From Persicaria tinctoria (Eukaryota > Streptophyta > Magnoliopsida > Caryophyllales > Polygonaceae), in NCBI GenBank assembly GCA_037127255.1, contig JBANSL010000003.1, positions 43,143,314 through 43,207,313 of the forward strand: a stretch of DNA of 64,000 nt, given 5' to 3'. A model generated the notes under the pieces. The model was not told the origin of the DNA and did not search any database. It worked only from the letters and a program-made list of their open reading frames with translations. Shown piece after piece: positions 12,349-24,445 of the stretch (its first letter is position 1; the number at the start of each line of letters is the position of its first letter). Made by a program: the position numbers and the translations under genes.

Positions 12349-14214
12349 AATCACCCCATACTTAAGCTTGCTTGTCCCCAAGCAATAACTTGGATGGTCA
12401 TTCAGGGGAAGAATTCAAAACTCTCAACATCATAGATTCATTCTTATATGACCCTGCAATCAATTACCATCATCGAAAAGGTACTTGTGTCACAAATCCA
12501 TACATGCGCAAATAAAAGCAACATCTATTCAAAAAAAGACAGTTATGCAAAAACAATTCATGTGACAAAGCATTAATAATCAAGAGGACTTCAATTAAGC
12601 TCAATAAGGAGCAGATTAGTAAAAGGCTAAAGGTGGACAATTTTTGGCAATGTGGTGCTAATGATCCGGGGAAATGGAGTACTTCCAAATTGAATTTCCA
12701 CATTCCTTCTTCATAAGATTCATCACCTTTCCCTCATTCCCTCAATGCTTTTTTTCAATAAAATGCTTTTACCTCTCTAACCTCCGCACTGCCTTCTCGC
12801 GAGTGCAAACATGGGTGTCATGAATGACCTCGGATACTTAGTGCTTTGCACTTCTCACCTAGTGTCCCATCTCACTGAACTATTATCTCAGCAATCAGGG
12901 TCGATCTACCTTTATCTCCTGAGGTGATCGGATTTTTTCTCACTCATTAAATTTTCCATATATTTCAAACAATTTCCGCCAAACTCCAATAATGATAACA
13001 CAACAAACCATATAAAAATCTCTGTAATGTAACTTCATTCTCAACATAATCCCCGGATAGGAAATAAGGTAAAGAATGGCAATATTTAGATCATGTGGAG
13101 CAATATATGAAATAAGGCATATTATGCCTTTTGTGATACATAAGCATAGGTAGGGCTAGGAATATAACAATATGAGCATTATATGGAAATATAAAGTCCT
13201 CCATCCTCTTATCATGCAACATGTCAAAAGCAACTTCAAATTTTACCCCCCTTTCATGGTTTTCAAGAAAATAATGCACTTCATTGTGACTTCCCTTTAC
13301 TAGACAATTTCATGCTATATCTCTAATGAATCCAATTTTGCATCGTCGAGTTCAATATAAGCTTCCATGACACTATTTCTTTGAACAATTTACAAGCATT
13401 GGGAGATGTCTCATAAAACTTTAAGTTTAGCATTTAAGCATAAAATTTTACTCAAAATTCACCATGTAATAGAAAAATCAAGAATAATAAAATAATGAGC
13501 TCTTTCCCCACCCCATACTTAAAATATACAGTGTCCCCACTATATAAAATCAATATAAAACAAGGATAAAGGAAGGAACTCACCGAATAACGCGTCAAGT
13601 AGGCAAAACAGGGGTTGTTGAGTAAGAGAGTGTTGCTCGAAGTCGGGGAATTTTGTCGATATCGACCAACTTACTCAATATCGAGTAAGGTTGGTCGAAA
13701 TCGACTGGCTGCTTTTCCTCCTCCCCTGGTCGATATCTACCTTAGGAGTCGATATCGACTAAGGTCAGTCGATATCGACCAGGTTGGTCGACTCCAGTTT
13801 CTTTCGACCTGCAAATTTGTTAGGTTTTCCCGAAAACAAGATTCCACATGAAGTATTCAAAACCAAAAACAAAAAACAAAAACCAAAACCAAAAGTTTCA
13901 GAGTCCCAAAATTCAAAAAGTTTTATGTACATGCTCTAGATTTTAGAGTCGCTAGGCCGACTTCTCCGTTTGTGCTCAAGGACCGTCAATGTGGGGCCCA
14001 CTTGTGCTTGGCCCTTCTCCTGGATCATCTAGGTCCTGATGGTAGTATGCAAGCTCAGCTGATAAGTTGCTGGTTGCATAGTCTCCTTTTTCTTCCTTCT
14101 TTTTATTTCTAGCTCTCATTCTTTGCAGATTAGCTCACCACGGGGCCTTACCTCCCCTTAAATTATTAATATTTTTCTTAATGGACTGATGAGGAGTAGA
14201 AATCATACCTGAAC
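12349..14214 (-). other. 3' non-coding module of element A
   Basis: Its two RGGA hairpins lie at 12368-12385 (7-bp stem, loop GGGA on the minus strand) and 13525-13546 (4 bp, one mismatch, 4 bp, loop GGGA), each next to a TAAGTATGGGG motif. Blocks shared with elements B, F and G lie between them: AGCACCACA near 12650-12680 and TATCCGGGGATTA near 13040-13060. The 13640-13800 stretch is packed with TCGATATCGA-type motifs. No coding frame is supported. Confidence 0.7.
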
Positions 14215-15060
14215 TTACCTTTTTGGGCCCAAAACTGAAATCTTTAGGCTTAGGGTTGGTCGACGTCGAGTCGATCTAGCCGATGTCGAGTACAAAGACC
14301 CCATACTTAGGCTCTTGGCAAGTCTGTTTCTCATCACAGGAAGTCGACTTCGAGGAGGCTTGGTCGACTTCGAGTTATTTGGTCGAGGTCGAGTTGCCTT
14401 GCTCGATGTCGAGTAACTTTTTGGCGCGTTCCTTCGTTGTTTGCTCGCCCCCATGGTTGCTTATGCTCTTCACCTCCAGCCATGGAACTTCCTCCTTTGC
14501 AGGGCCAAAAGAGAAATCTAAGATCTCATCGCCTATCGTGAAGTTGAGCAATCACTGCTTTACGCCGATCTTAGCATCTGCAGTAGCTAGGAATGGTCTA
14601 CCAATAATAATAGGGCTAGTAGGATCTTCAGCACAATCTATAATAAGGAAATCAGTGGGGACATAGAACTTACCAACCTGGACAGAGACATTATCAACCA
14701 TACCTTTAGGGATGACCACTGTATTGTTTGCCATGTATAGCTTGGCATCCACAGACTCTATGGACCCTATCTTTACCTTTTGCCAGATCGATAAGGACAT
14801 GATGCTCACACTTGCTCCTAAATCACAGAAGGCGTCATAGTTAAATTTTCCAAATCCTACATTATTGAAAACTTACTAGGGTCAGGTCTCTTCTCAGGGA
14901 AGTCCATTCTTTTGCATTCGCCGGCGATCTCTGAGATGGATCGCTTTTTGCTATGGATCTCCTTGAGGAATTTGACATAAGCATGCATCTCTTGAAGAGC
15001 TTCTGAAAAAGGAATTGAAACATTTAGTTCTTGAAGCATAACAAAAGCGTTTAAACCTAC
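14215..15060 (-). pseudogene. aspartic protease domain of element A, frameshifted
   Basis: The minus strand encodes an Athila-type retropepsin: CDLGAS active-site segment near 14840, DFLIIDCAEDP, and the IIIGRPFLAT segment near 14590. A frameshift and a stop near 14857 separate the N-terminal conserved part (14857-15039) from the active site. The protease would mature the Gag polyprotein. The corresponding region of B is in one frame, so the lesions here are specific to A. Confidence 0.75.
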
Positions 15061-15715
15061 CTATAGTGGGATCTTTCAGCGCCTTGTAAGGGAAAGGCAG
15101 CGTCTTCTTCTGTTTCGGAGCCAGAACAGATGTCGGAGGTGTTGCGGAGTCCTCGACTTCGAGTTGATTCTACTCGACGTCGACTAGATGCTCCTAGACA
15201 TCGACCACTGTAGTCGACTTCGAGTTGGAGTAATGTGCAGACGAATCTTGGCGAAGCTGTTTCTCGACTTCAAGAGGATTTTGGTCGACATCGACCAAAT
15301 TTTGGTCGACATCGACTTGCTGTTGGTCGTTGTCGAGTTGCTTCTCAACTTTGTCCTGCTGCTTTCTGACCTCTGGCTTGCGTAGTTGGTGCTCGCTCCT
15401 GAGCTTTACAGCCGCGACGTGTCCGGTCTTCCCCTTGGGATTTGGTTTTGTTTCCCCAGGGAGTTGCCTAATCGATCGTGGAATTTGTGCCACGAATTGA
15501 CCCATCTGGGTCTCTATGTTCATCTTCCAGATATCCAGCTCTCCAAATCTTGTATTGATGTACTAGAGCTGATTGTTGATGGTGCCTTGATTCCGGCGCA
15601 TTTCGTCAAGGATAAGTTGTAGGTCATCCTTCCGCTGGTCCTCTCTGGATGTCCTGGAGCTCAGTATGGCGGGGGGTTTCTAGGAGGAACTTGGTTCCAT
15701 TGTGGTTGTTGGAAC
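15061..15715 (-). pseudogene. C-terminal gag part and linker of element A
   Basis: This is the continuation of the A gag after the B insertion. It is proline- and glutamine-rich sequence, a coiled segment, and a linker in which TCGANN repeats encode Asp-Val-Asp and Leu-Glu-Val repeats (15194-15340). It aligns with 18880-19500 of B. Frame breaks are present. Confidence 0.65.
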
Positions 15716-15720
15716 CTTTG
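15716..15720 (+). other. target-site duplication CTTTG, left copy (element B)
   Basis: CTTTG directly precedes the B 5' LTR and is repeated at 31752-31756 after the 3' LTR. It lies within the gag of element A. Confidence 0.9.
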
Positions 15721-17663
15721 TGATGTCTCTAAAGTAGCCATGTCTTTATGCATATTTTAGTTCCATATTCTATACACTTTTTATATTTCGGTTTGGGAAT
15801 ATGTCGAATTTATGTAGTATATGCTTATTTTACAGAAATGGAGATCTACATAAGTTTCTGTTTAATATTGCAGAATATGGAGTCATTTCGGGATAAGACC
15901 AAGAAGCAAGGACGAAAGCTTAAGCCAACTCGATATCGCCAAATGTTACTCGATATCGAAAACCATGTCTAGACACTACACTGATCGAGGAGCCCATGTC
16001 GAGAAGCCGAAGACGACCCAACCCGACTCCAACACCTATCTCGAGATCGAGTACTCAACTCGATGTCGACAAAGCCTCGGAGACAACCCGGAGTCGAAGA
16101 GAGCTTACCCGAGGATGCCGAGGAGAAACTACCCGACCTGGCTAGGCACCCAGACACCACAACTCTAGATCGAGGACTTTCCTCGATGTCGACAAAGCCA
16201 AGCACCTGTCCGAGCATGTCGAGGGGAGTTGCTCGACAACACCAAGAGGCCAAGACGATGAGACAAGTCAACTCGAGATCGAGGTATTTCCTCGAGATCG
16301 AGGATACCCCAGGAGCCTATCTGAGCCCTGTCGAGGACCAGCAACCCGAGACGCCGAGCCAAGCCGAAGTCGACGTCCATGTTACTCGAGATCGAGGAAA
16401 TCTTGCGGAGATGCGTAACGCGTTGTGAGCTGTCCTACTCGGATTGGGATTCCTTGGGGCCGAAGATTGCCGAGTCTATCTGATTCTATCAAGTTACATC
16501 ATGAAAGAGAAGATTTATCCACTTGAAGACTTTTTAGATATAATTCCCTTTTTTAGATTTAATTATGTTGTTGCATTTATTTATCTTTAAAGCTTTTAGA
16601 TATAGATTTAGATATAGATAGAGATATTCTATCCTTGAATAGCAAGGAGTAGAAGACTATAAATAAAGCCCATGGGGCTGATTTTAGGAATCATCCAATC
16701 GAATTCAGAAGGAGAGAAGTAGTTCACAGAGACAGTTTAGGAGTTCAGAGGTTTTAGGGTTTTGGCGTTCAACGAGAGTTGGATCGCCGGGATTGTAAAG
16801 TCTTTGAATTTAGTTTAATGCAAGTTTCTTTTCATCAATCAATGATGTCTGAGGTTGATATGAAGCGCGAGTAGTCCACCCACTTCTAGGGTTGGGGCGA
16901 GCCCGACAATAGCCCTGCATGTTTGAGGTAAAGATCCGACTTTTATCATATTTTGAGCATCTACTACTTGTTATGTGTTTATTACCCATCTAATGGAGGT
17001 CCATGCTAACAACTTGGATTGTAAACATAAAATTGGTAGAGACAATTAGGGTTTCTTGAAAGAGTTGTCTAATTGTTGGAAAAGGCGAAATCTTAGTCCT
17101 TTGATGCAATTCACATCATTATTTGTTTTTATTTCTGCCTTATGCATGCTTGGTTATCGTTGTTGCAAACCCCAATCTTGGAAGTCTTTTACATACAGTT
17201 TAGTTCGAACTCCCAAAGCATTTGTCTTTACTTTCTTTCGTTTCGTTTTAGTTTCTGTCCTTCCTCGAGATCGACTAGGACTCCTCGATCTCGAGTTACT
17301 GATCCTCGATCCAGAATCGCCGTAGCTCCTGTGTGCTGGTGATCGACAAAAGCAAAATCGACATTGACAACCTTACTCGATCTCGAGTAAAGGTTACTCG
17401 ATCTCGACCAAAATCGCCGGGAGTTGCTGCTGCGCTGTTCGACTGTCCGATCTTCTGTCGAGTAACTGTACTCGAGATCTAGGACCCCTATTGTCGACTT
17501 TCGTGAGATTTATCCGCTGCTTAGGATCCGCTGACACGCTTCCTCGTGGATCGATCCTGACTTCCCACTGCTGCATCGGGAGAAAGTCTTGTAATTATTT
17601 GCGTGGGCAGAATCTAGTTTGATTTATATTTTATATTTTAAACTCGATTTCCTCCTTACAAAA
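15721..17663 (+). repeat. 5' LTR of element B
   Basis: It runs from TGATGTCTCT to TTACAAAA (ACAACA in the other LTR). It is 1943 bp against 1880 bp for the 3' LTR. The difference includes an extra stretch of about 49 bp near 15867-15915 and one near 16512-16560. It contains dense TCGANNTCGA motifs at 15930-16400 and 17260-17470. Confidence 0.9.
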
Positions 17664-17666
17664 AAT

Positions 17667-17684
17667 TGGTGTCGTTGCCGGGGA
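17667..17684 (+). promoter_or_regulatory. primer-binding site of element B (tRNA-Asp type)
   Basis: TGGTGTCGTTGCCGGGGA matches the complement of the plant tRNA-Asp 3' end (TGGCGCCGTTGCCGGGGA) except for two C-to-T changes, one of them at a CpG. Element G has the perfect site. Confidence 0.85.
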
Positions 17685-17745
17685 AGCTATCATTCGCGTC
17701 TAGGTAGTTAAATCTCACGTCTACTTTAAGTTGCTTTACAGGTGT

Positions 17746-20475
17746 ATGCGCCGTTCTGGTCAACCACCTGAGTTTGACGGCTTTGACGAACCGGAACACC
17801 TTTTACACATCAAAGCTAAACTACAAAGAGCCATGGCGGCCGCAGAAACACAAGAACAGCTGATTGAAAGGCTCACAAGGGAACTAGCCGCAAGGGATGT
17901 TACTATCGCCGCTGAGAGAGCAGGAAGGGAACAAGAAGTTGAACGCGCAAGGCAAGCAAAAGCTAAGCTTGCCCAATTCTCAACCACTTCAGAGGATTAT
18001 ATGCATCTAACTCTCGTCGTGTCTGAATTGGCGATTCTAATCCCTGAAAACTCTTTTGAAATTCGCACTCCATTTCTTATAGAGCTTAAAAATAATGCTT
18101 TTTACGGCAAATTTAATGAGTGTCCTCTTGAAAATATTACCAATTTTTTTGACATGTGCCGTACTCTTGCTGAAGGTACAACTCTGGAATATGTCAAGAT
18201 GAAAGCTTTTCGCTGGTCTCTCGCTGGACCTGCACTAAAGTGGCTTGAAGGGATGAAACCAAGATAACTCACAACATGGGCCCAAGTAGAGAAAGAGTTT
18301 CTGAACAAATTCTTCCCTCCTGCCAAGACAGCACTCCTCCGCCATAAAATCACAACCTTCAAACAGAAGCTTGGGGAACCGCTAGCAAAGGCATGGGAAC
18401 GCTACAAAGAACTGTTGCGATCTTGCCCTACTCATGGACAGCCACCCTACGTCATTTAGGAGATCTTCTTCAACTCTCTTGACCAAGTCACTAAAGACAA
18501 AATCAACCAGTATACTCGCTATGAGTATCTGACGATGCCACCAATTGACGTCTGGGGTGTGCTAGACAAGGTCACCAATTATGACAAAAAATATGGGTCT
18601 ACTGCAAACTATGAGGAGAACTCATATGCCAGGCCAGCACCATCTATTCCACTCTATGAGCCAGCAAAGGAGATTGACCCAGATGTCAGGGAGCAGTTCT
18701 ACAGAGACCAGAATCACAAGCTCCTCAAGCAAATCAAATATCTATCTATCAATCAGCCTTGCATCGAATGCGGATCACAACAGCACACCACTACTGAGTG
18801 CCCACACACTAAGCAAGTCAGAATGGCAGAGACACATGAAGAGGTAGCCTACGCTGGGGGTCCCAATCGCTACATGGGAGATCAAAGGTTCTATCAACCA
18901 CAGTGGAACCAAGGTCCCCCTAGGAACCCCCCACCCTACAGAGCTCCAGGACATCCACAAAGGGATCAAAAGAAGGACGATCTGCAGCTCATCCTTGAGG
19001 AGATGCGTCGGAATCAAGGAACAATCAACAACCAGTTCCAGAACATCACTACAAAATTTGGAGAACTGGACATCTGGAAAAGGGGAATAGAGACCCAGAT
19101 GGGTCAAATCGCTGCACAGATCCCACGACCATCCGGACAGCTCCCTGGGCAGACAGAACCAAATCCTAAGGGGAAGACCGGACACGTCGCAGCTATCAAA
19201 CTCAGAAGTGGGCATCAATTACACGAGCCAGAGGTCGGGAAACATCAAAACAAGGCAGAACAGCAACTCGGCAAAGAGCAGGACCAACTCGATCTCGAGG
19301 AAACTCTACTCGACCTCGACAAAAATTTCGTCGACACAGACTAGAGGCCAAGTTCAGACTCCACTGCACAGCCCAACAACTCGAGGTCGACAACCCAACT
19401 CGATGTCGAGGAGCCCCTGGTCGAGATCGAGGAAAAGCTGGCCGATGTTGACGACTCTGCAACACCTCCGACGTATGATCTGGCTCCGAAGCAGAAAAAG
19501 CAACTGCCTTTCCTTTCCAAAGCATAGAAAGATCCCACTGCAGGTAGGTTTAACCGTTTTGTTAATATGCTTCAAGAACTGAACGTCTCTATTCCTTTTA
19601 CAGAAGCCCTGCAAGAGATGCCTGGATATGTCAAATTTTTGAAGGAAATCCTGAGCAAGAAGCGATCCATCTCAGAGATCGCATGCGAATGCAAAGTACT
19701 CCACTTCCCTGAAAAGAGACCTGACCCTGGTAAGTTTTCTGTTACTGTGAGTTTTGGACAATATAAATATGAGTCTCTGTGTGATTTAGGAGAAAGTGTG
19801 AGCATCATGCCTTTATCAATCTGGGGGAAGGTAAAGATAGGATGCATAGAACCTGTGGATGCCAAGCTATACATGGAAAACAATACAGTGGTCATCCCTA
19901 CAGGTATAGTTGAGAATGTCCCCGTCCAGGTTGGTAAATTCTTTGTTCCATCAGATTTCCTTATTATAGATTGCGCTGAAGATCCTACTAGCCCTATTAT
20001 TCTTAGTAGACCATTCTTAGCTGCTGCAGATGCCAAAATTAGTGTTAAGAATCGATCGCTCACCTTCACCATAGGTGATGAGGTTTTAGATTTCTCTTTT
20101 GGCCCTGCAAAGGAGGAAATTTCATGGCTAGAGGTAAAAAACATCAGCAACCACGGGACCAAGCAATCAACAGAGGAAAGCACCATCACTATACTCGAGA
20201 TCGACAACACTTCCTCGATCTCGACTAACCCACTACTCGATCTCGACCAAGACTCGTCGACATCGACTTCCTCTGCTGAGCAACAAACTTGCCAAGAGCC
20301 TAAGTATGGGGTCCCTATACTCGATATCGACCAGCCGTACTCGACATCGACTAACCCCAAGCCCGAGGATTTATGTTTTGGGTCCGAAAAGGTAAGTTCA
20401 GGTATGAATTCTACTCCCCCTCAGTCCATTAAGAAATTTATCAATAATTTAAGGGGAGGTAAGGCCAGGTGGTGA
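17746..20475 (+). pseudogene. gag-protease polyprotein of element B, one frame with four stops
   Basis: From the ATG at 17746 (matching the start of the A gag) the frame stays open to 20475 without a frameshift. It is broken only by TAA 18265, TAG 18457, TAG 19342 and TAG 19525. Order: an alanine-rich coiled coil (about residues 20-80), the Athila-type Gag core (FNECPLENIT... FFPPAKTALL), a zinc knuckle CX2CX4HX4C near 18760-18800, a glutamine/proline-rich part, a linker of Leu-Asp repeats, then the retropepsin with active site CDLGES (19780-19800; the family usually has DLGAS) and ILSRPFL (usually ILGRPFL). The protein would form particles and process itself. At 18457 element A has CAG, so that stop fits C-to-T decay. 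Confidence 0.88.
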
Positions 20476-21103
20476 GATAATTTGCGAAAACTAAGAGCTG
20501 GAAGGAAGATTATGCAAGCAACCACCTGTCAGCTGAGCTTGCATACTACAATCAGGACCTAGATGATCCATGAGAAGGGCCAAGCATGAGCGGGCCCCAC
20601 ATTAATGGTCCTTGAATACAAACGGAGAAGTCGGCATAGCGACTCTAAAATCTAGAGCATGTATATAGAACTTTATGAATTTTGGGACTTTTGAATTTTT
20701 TTTTTGGTTTTGGTTTTTGTTTTTGGTTTTTTAGTTTAGAATACTTCATGTGGAAAGTCTTGTTTTTGTGTGCAATCTAACACTTTTAGGTCGGCAAGCA
20801 TATAAGGATCGCGAAAAGTGGAATAAGAAGTCCCTGAAAAACAGTCAGAATCGACGAAGGCCAAGTCGACAACGACAAGGAGGAGCGGCCCAGACACTCA
20901 TCGATATCGAGTAGGCCAACTCGATATCGACTAAGCCAGACAACACTCCTCGACTTCAGAAGCCACTTGACGCAGACGAGCCTCCTCGAGATCGAGTTTT
21001 GTACTCGAGATCGACAAAAATTCTACTAGACCTGCACTGATCTGCCTTCCTCGATGTGTTATTTTGTGAGTTCCTTCCTTTACTCTTGTTTTTATTTGAT
21101 TTT

Positions 21104-21145
21104 ATACAGTGGGGACACTGTATATTGTAAGTATGGGGTGGGGGA
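21104..21145 (+). promoter_or_regulatory. upstream RGGA hairpin plus purine motif, element B
   Basis: ATACAGTG, loop GGGA, CACTGTAT make a perfect 8-bp hairpin. ATTG and then TAAGTATGGGGTGGGGG follow. Equivalents lie in A (13525-13546), F (24426-24445) and G (57551-57570) with different stem sequences. Confidence 0.75.
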
Positions 21146-21666
21146 AGGGCTCATTATCATTATTATATGTTTTAGTCTTGCTTTTGGTTTTACATGATGA
21201 AATTTTAAATTTTTATGTTATGCATTCATGTTTAAATTTTATGCATTTTAGTCTTTTGTCATACTTTAGTCTTGTTTTTAGTTGCGTAATATAAAAAAAT
21301 ATAAGTAAAAACTAAAAAAATAAAAAAAAGAAAAAAAGAAAATAAAAAAATAGAAAACGTCGAAAAAAGAAGAAATATGCATGTTTAAATTTTTACATTA
21401 TCTTAGTTTTTATACCCTAACTTAGATGTCCTATGATGATGAATAATGATTGACTTGATCAAGTAAATCCTATGACATGATTGGAAGGTTTAGCCTAAGT
21501 CCTCGAAATTGTTTTTATGTGGATTGTGAACTTGTAATGAAATTGAGCACATATGATCCTAAGCTAAAGGTGAAATCCAACAAAAATTGTCCTAGTAAAA
21601 ATTTTGGCCTTATAGGGAGAACATTAAAAATCCCTATGCTTTCTTGAGTGTATTTACTCTTCCTAT

Positions 21667-21671
21667 GCATC
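21667..21671 (+). other. target-site duplication GCATC, left copy (element F)
   Basis: GCATC directly precedes the F LTR and is repeated at 28768-28772. Confidence 0.92.
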
Positions 21672-23021
21672 TGATGTGGTCTAAACCAACACAAGAATAG
21701 TGTAGCCTGAACCAACCTCGCAAGAATACGAGATCAATTGCAGTATACGGATATCGATCACGGGGATTATATACGTATCAATTGTTATCTAGAACTAATT
21801 AGCTAAGCCAAGAAAGAGGGATTTGATTTTCAACTAAACTAAGAAAAACAAGCAAAGATTATGAAGAAAATATATATAAGAAGTAATTCCAGGGTTAAGG
21901 TTTCCGACGACAATGCCACAAAGAATTCAACCCGATGTTCACTCGAACTTCATCTTCTTAATATGTCAAATTGAAGGTAAATTATCTAAAGTCATCACTA
22001 CTCAGCTGTCGTATGTTGTAGTGATTGTGTCTAAATTAACAAAATCTAGACCCTTTAAGTTCTTTATAGACCTTAGGAGAAAATCAATTAAACTTTCGTT
22101 GTCGCGTTCCGCCTAACCGATTCAAACCTAAGAATCTACGATAATTTATTAATCCTCAAGAGTCCTCAACAATCGTTTAAATGTCACAATAACAATTGTC
22201 GATTTCTCAAGTTTAATCCTAGAGTTCCGATGAAACAAATCCTCCTTTCGGGTTCATGAATTTCATCTATTTATCCAATTTCAATTCGCAGCAGTAGCAT
22301 CTTGAATCTAAAAAGAATTCTAATCGATTCACATCAATTAGGCTAAGCAACTAGGATCAAATCAATTCATAAAATTCAGACTAAGTTCAAGCAAACATCG
22401 AAATCAAACAATTCGCGACATTGTCGGGTTCACCCTAACCCTAGAACGGAAAATTTAGCCAAACATAATATAGAAAGAAATTGAATAAATTAAAGACATG
22501 CTTAAAATAAAATGCAAACCAGAAATATCCGTCTTCAATCCAAAGAGTAATACCGAAAACAAAGGAAACAAAACTAAACTAAACCTAATCTACCGGCCGA
22601 ATGAAGTTGGCGGCCAATCTCCAAAGTCCGAACTCTGGCCTCCCCAATCTCATGTCCATCCGGGTATATATATATAAGATTTTATAAAAATTACAATTTC
22701 AGCCCAGAAAATTGAATAATTAAAATCTAACCCAACACCCAATTATAAAGTTAATTCCATCAAACAACCCCCAAGTTTAGAAACTTCAACCATTGGCAAT
22801 TTAGCTCCTCAAGTCCAATCCAATATCCTGTCCACTCCATATTAAAGCTTGAATTTCCACAATATCGCTTTCAAAGTGCTTGAAATCAATAAACACTCGG
22901 TGTAGACTCCGAAATTGCAAAATAAAGTAAATAAAATATAAAACATGATAAATATGCATGGAAATGATCTAAACTAATATGCAAATGCAACCCTTAAATA
23001 TGACTAAATTAGATATTATCA
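21672..23021 (-). repeat. 3' LTR of element F
   Basis: It runs from TGATGTGGTC to ATTATCA on the plus strand (inverse orientation), 1350 bp. Inside the element it is followed by ATCACCCCATGC, the inverse of the polypurine tract GCATGGGGTGAT. Confidence 0.92.
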
Positions 23022-24445
23022 AATCACCCCATGCTTGAAACTTGCTTGTCCTCAAGCATGAACAAGCGTTAATATTCACAAGAAAGATTTCGGTTTCAAT
23101 CCAAGCAATGTGTTTGCCCATTTAGCTCGAGACATTGGGTTTGAAACAAGGACAAGCAAATCATATAAGAGACAAGTCAAGAAATCAATTCCAAGACCTC
23201 ACATAGGACATATTCATGTGGAACGCTCTCACTCATGTGTCTAAGGTATAAAAGTTTCGCTCTAGCTCAAATCTTAAAAGCTCATCTACCATAAGCTTGC
23301 ATTAGCGTCCTAATTCTCCATCACTTAGATTATGCACATCAACACAAATCATGAGGTCTTTTCATGGGTTGTAATGGGGCCAAGGTAAGAAATAAAGGGT
23401 ATGGATTCTTTAGCCATGTGGTGCTAAATTCGGGAAATAGAATTACTTCCTAAACTTCAACCACAATTCCAACTTCTTTTCCACAAGCATACCAAATCTC
23501 TCACAACAACCACATCACATAATCAAATAAGCTCAAAACTCACAACTTTGAAAACTCATTCCCTTTTCACAAACATTTCTCTAATGATGAAGAATTTTAT
23601 TCCCTTTTTTTCTTCTTCTCTTTTTTTTTTTTCATCTTTTCCATTTTCTCTTTTTTTTTCTTCATTTTTTAATGTCTTAATCACTAGAAAATTACATTTG
23701 AAACACAAAATTCCCCACTCAATACATCAATCACTCAAAGCCAAGTATTGTTTCTTATCCACTCAGCTCAACCATAAATCTACTTCATCCTAATTCCCGG
23801 ATAGGTAAATGAGGCTAAAATAGGCTTAAGGATAATCTCGTGGAGCTACAAATGAATAGGCAAATAGGCTCAATGGGCTTCAAGCAAAGGATATAACTAT
23901 GGGTAGGAAGGGAATAATAGGCTAACAAAATTGCCTCAATCATGTTTATGCAATGCACACAAGTCATATATGCGATCTCGAGAGGTTCTAACGCAAGTTC
24001 TGAAGATAGAGCAATCAAGATGAGCAATTCCACACAAAAGAAAGAGGACTCATGGATGTTAGTCCTAGGCTCGGAAGCTCACATGCTTTTGTCTCAGAAT
24101 CTCAATCTTAACAAGTCTCAAGCAATGATCAGTTTTGAAAGAATTATAGCATAACCCAATAATCTAAATCATCATAAGCTTTTTAACATGCCTTCAAGGA
24201 TATCATCAATCAAATTCAATCAAGGAAGTGACATGTTCTTCAAGAAGAGCAAGGAATTTTTAATAGCAAGGGTTCATCTCAAGACATCTATATGCAAATG
24301 AAAATGCAATGCATGAAATGCACATGAAAAAGAAAAAAAAAATGAAAAAGTTATATGCAAAAACCGAGTTACACATGAATTACAATTGAGTTTCAAGTGA
24401 GTTACCCCCACCCCATGCTTAAATCCTACTTTGTCCCCAAAGTAG
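23022..24445 (-). other. 3' non-coding module of element F
   Basis: The hairpins are at 23043-23058 (6-bp stem, loop AGGA on the minus strand) and 24426-24445 (8-bp stem CTACTTTG/CAAAGTAG, loop GGGA on the minus strand, then TAAGCATGGGGTGGGGG). Shared blocks between them: CCCCATTACAA and AGCACCACA (23367-23445) and TATCCGGGAATTAGGA (23785-23812). A CT/T-rich run lies at 23590-23665. No coding frame is supported. Confidence 0.72.

Larger units (their letters stand above)
20476..21671 (+). other. 3' non-coding module of element B, part 1
   Basis: It begins with sequence shared with A (13855-14214), then TCGATATCGA-type motifs (20900-21027). Next comes the upstream hairpin 21104-21123 (8-bp perfect stem, loop GGGA), followed by TAAGTATGGGGTGGGGG (21128-21144). 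GGCCTTATAGGGA near 21608 is shared with element G. No coding frame is supported. Confidence 0.7.

Noticed and set aside
14283..14666. 127-codon plus-strand frame
   Set aside because: It is antisense to the protease of element A.
19572..20360. 262-codon minus-strand frame
   Set aside because: It is antisense to the protease of element B and owes its openness to the TCGA-rich palindromic sequence.
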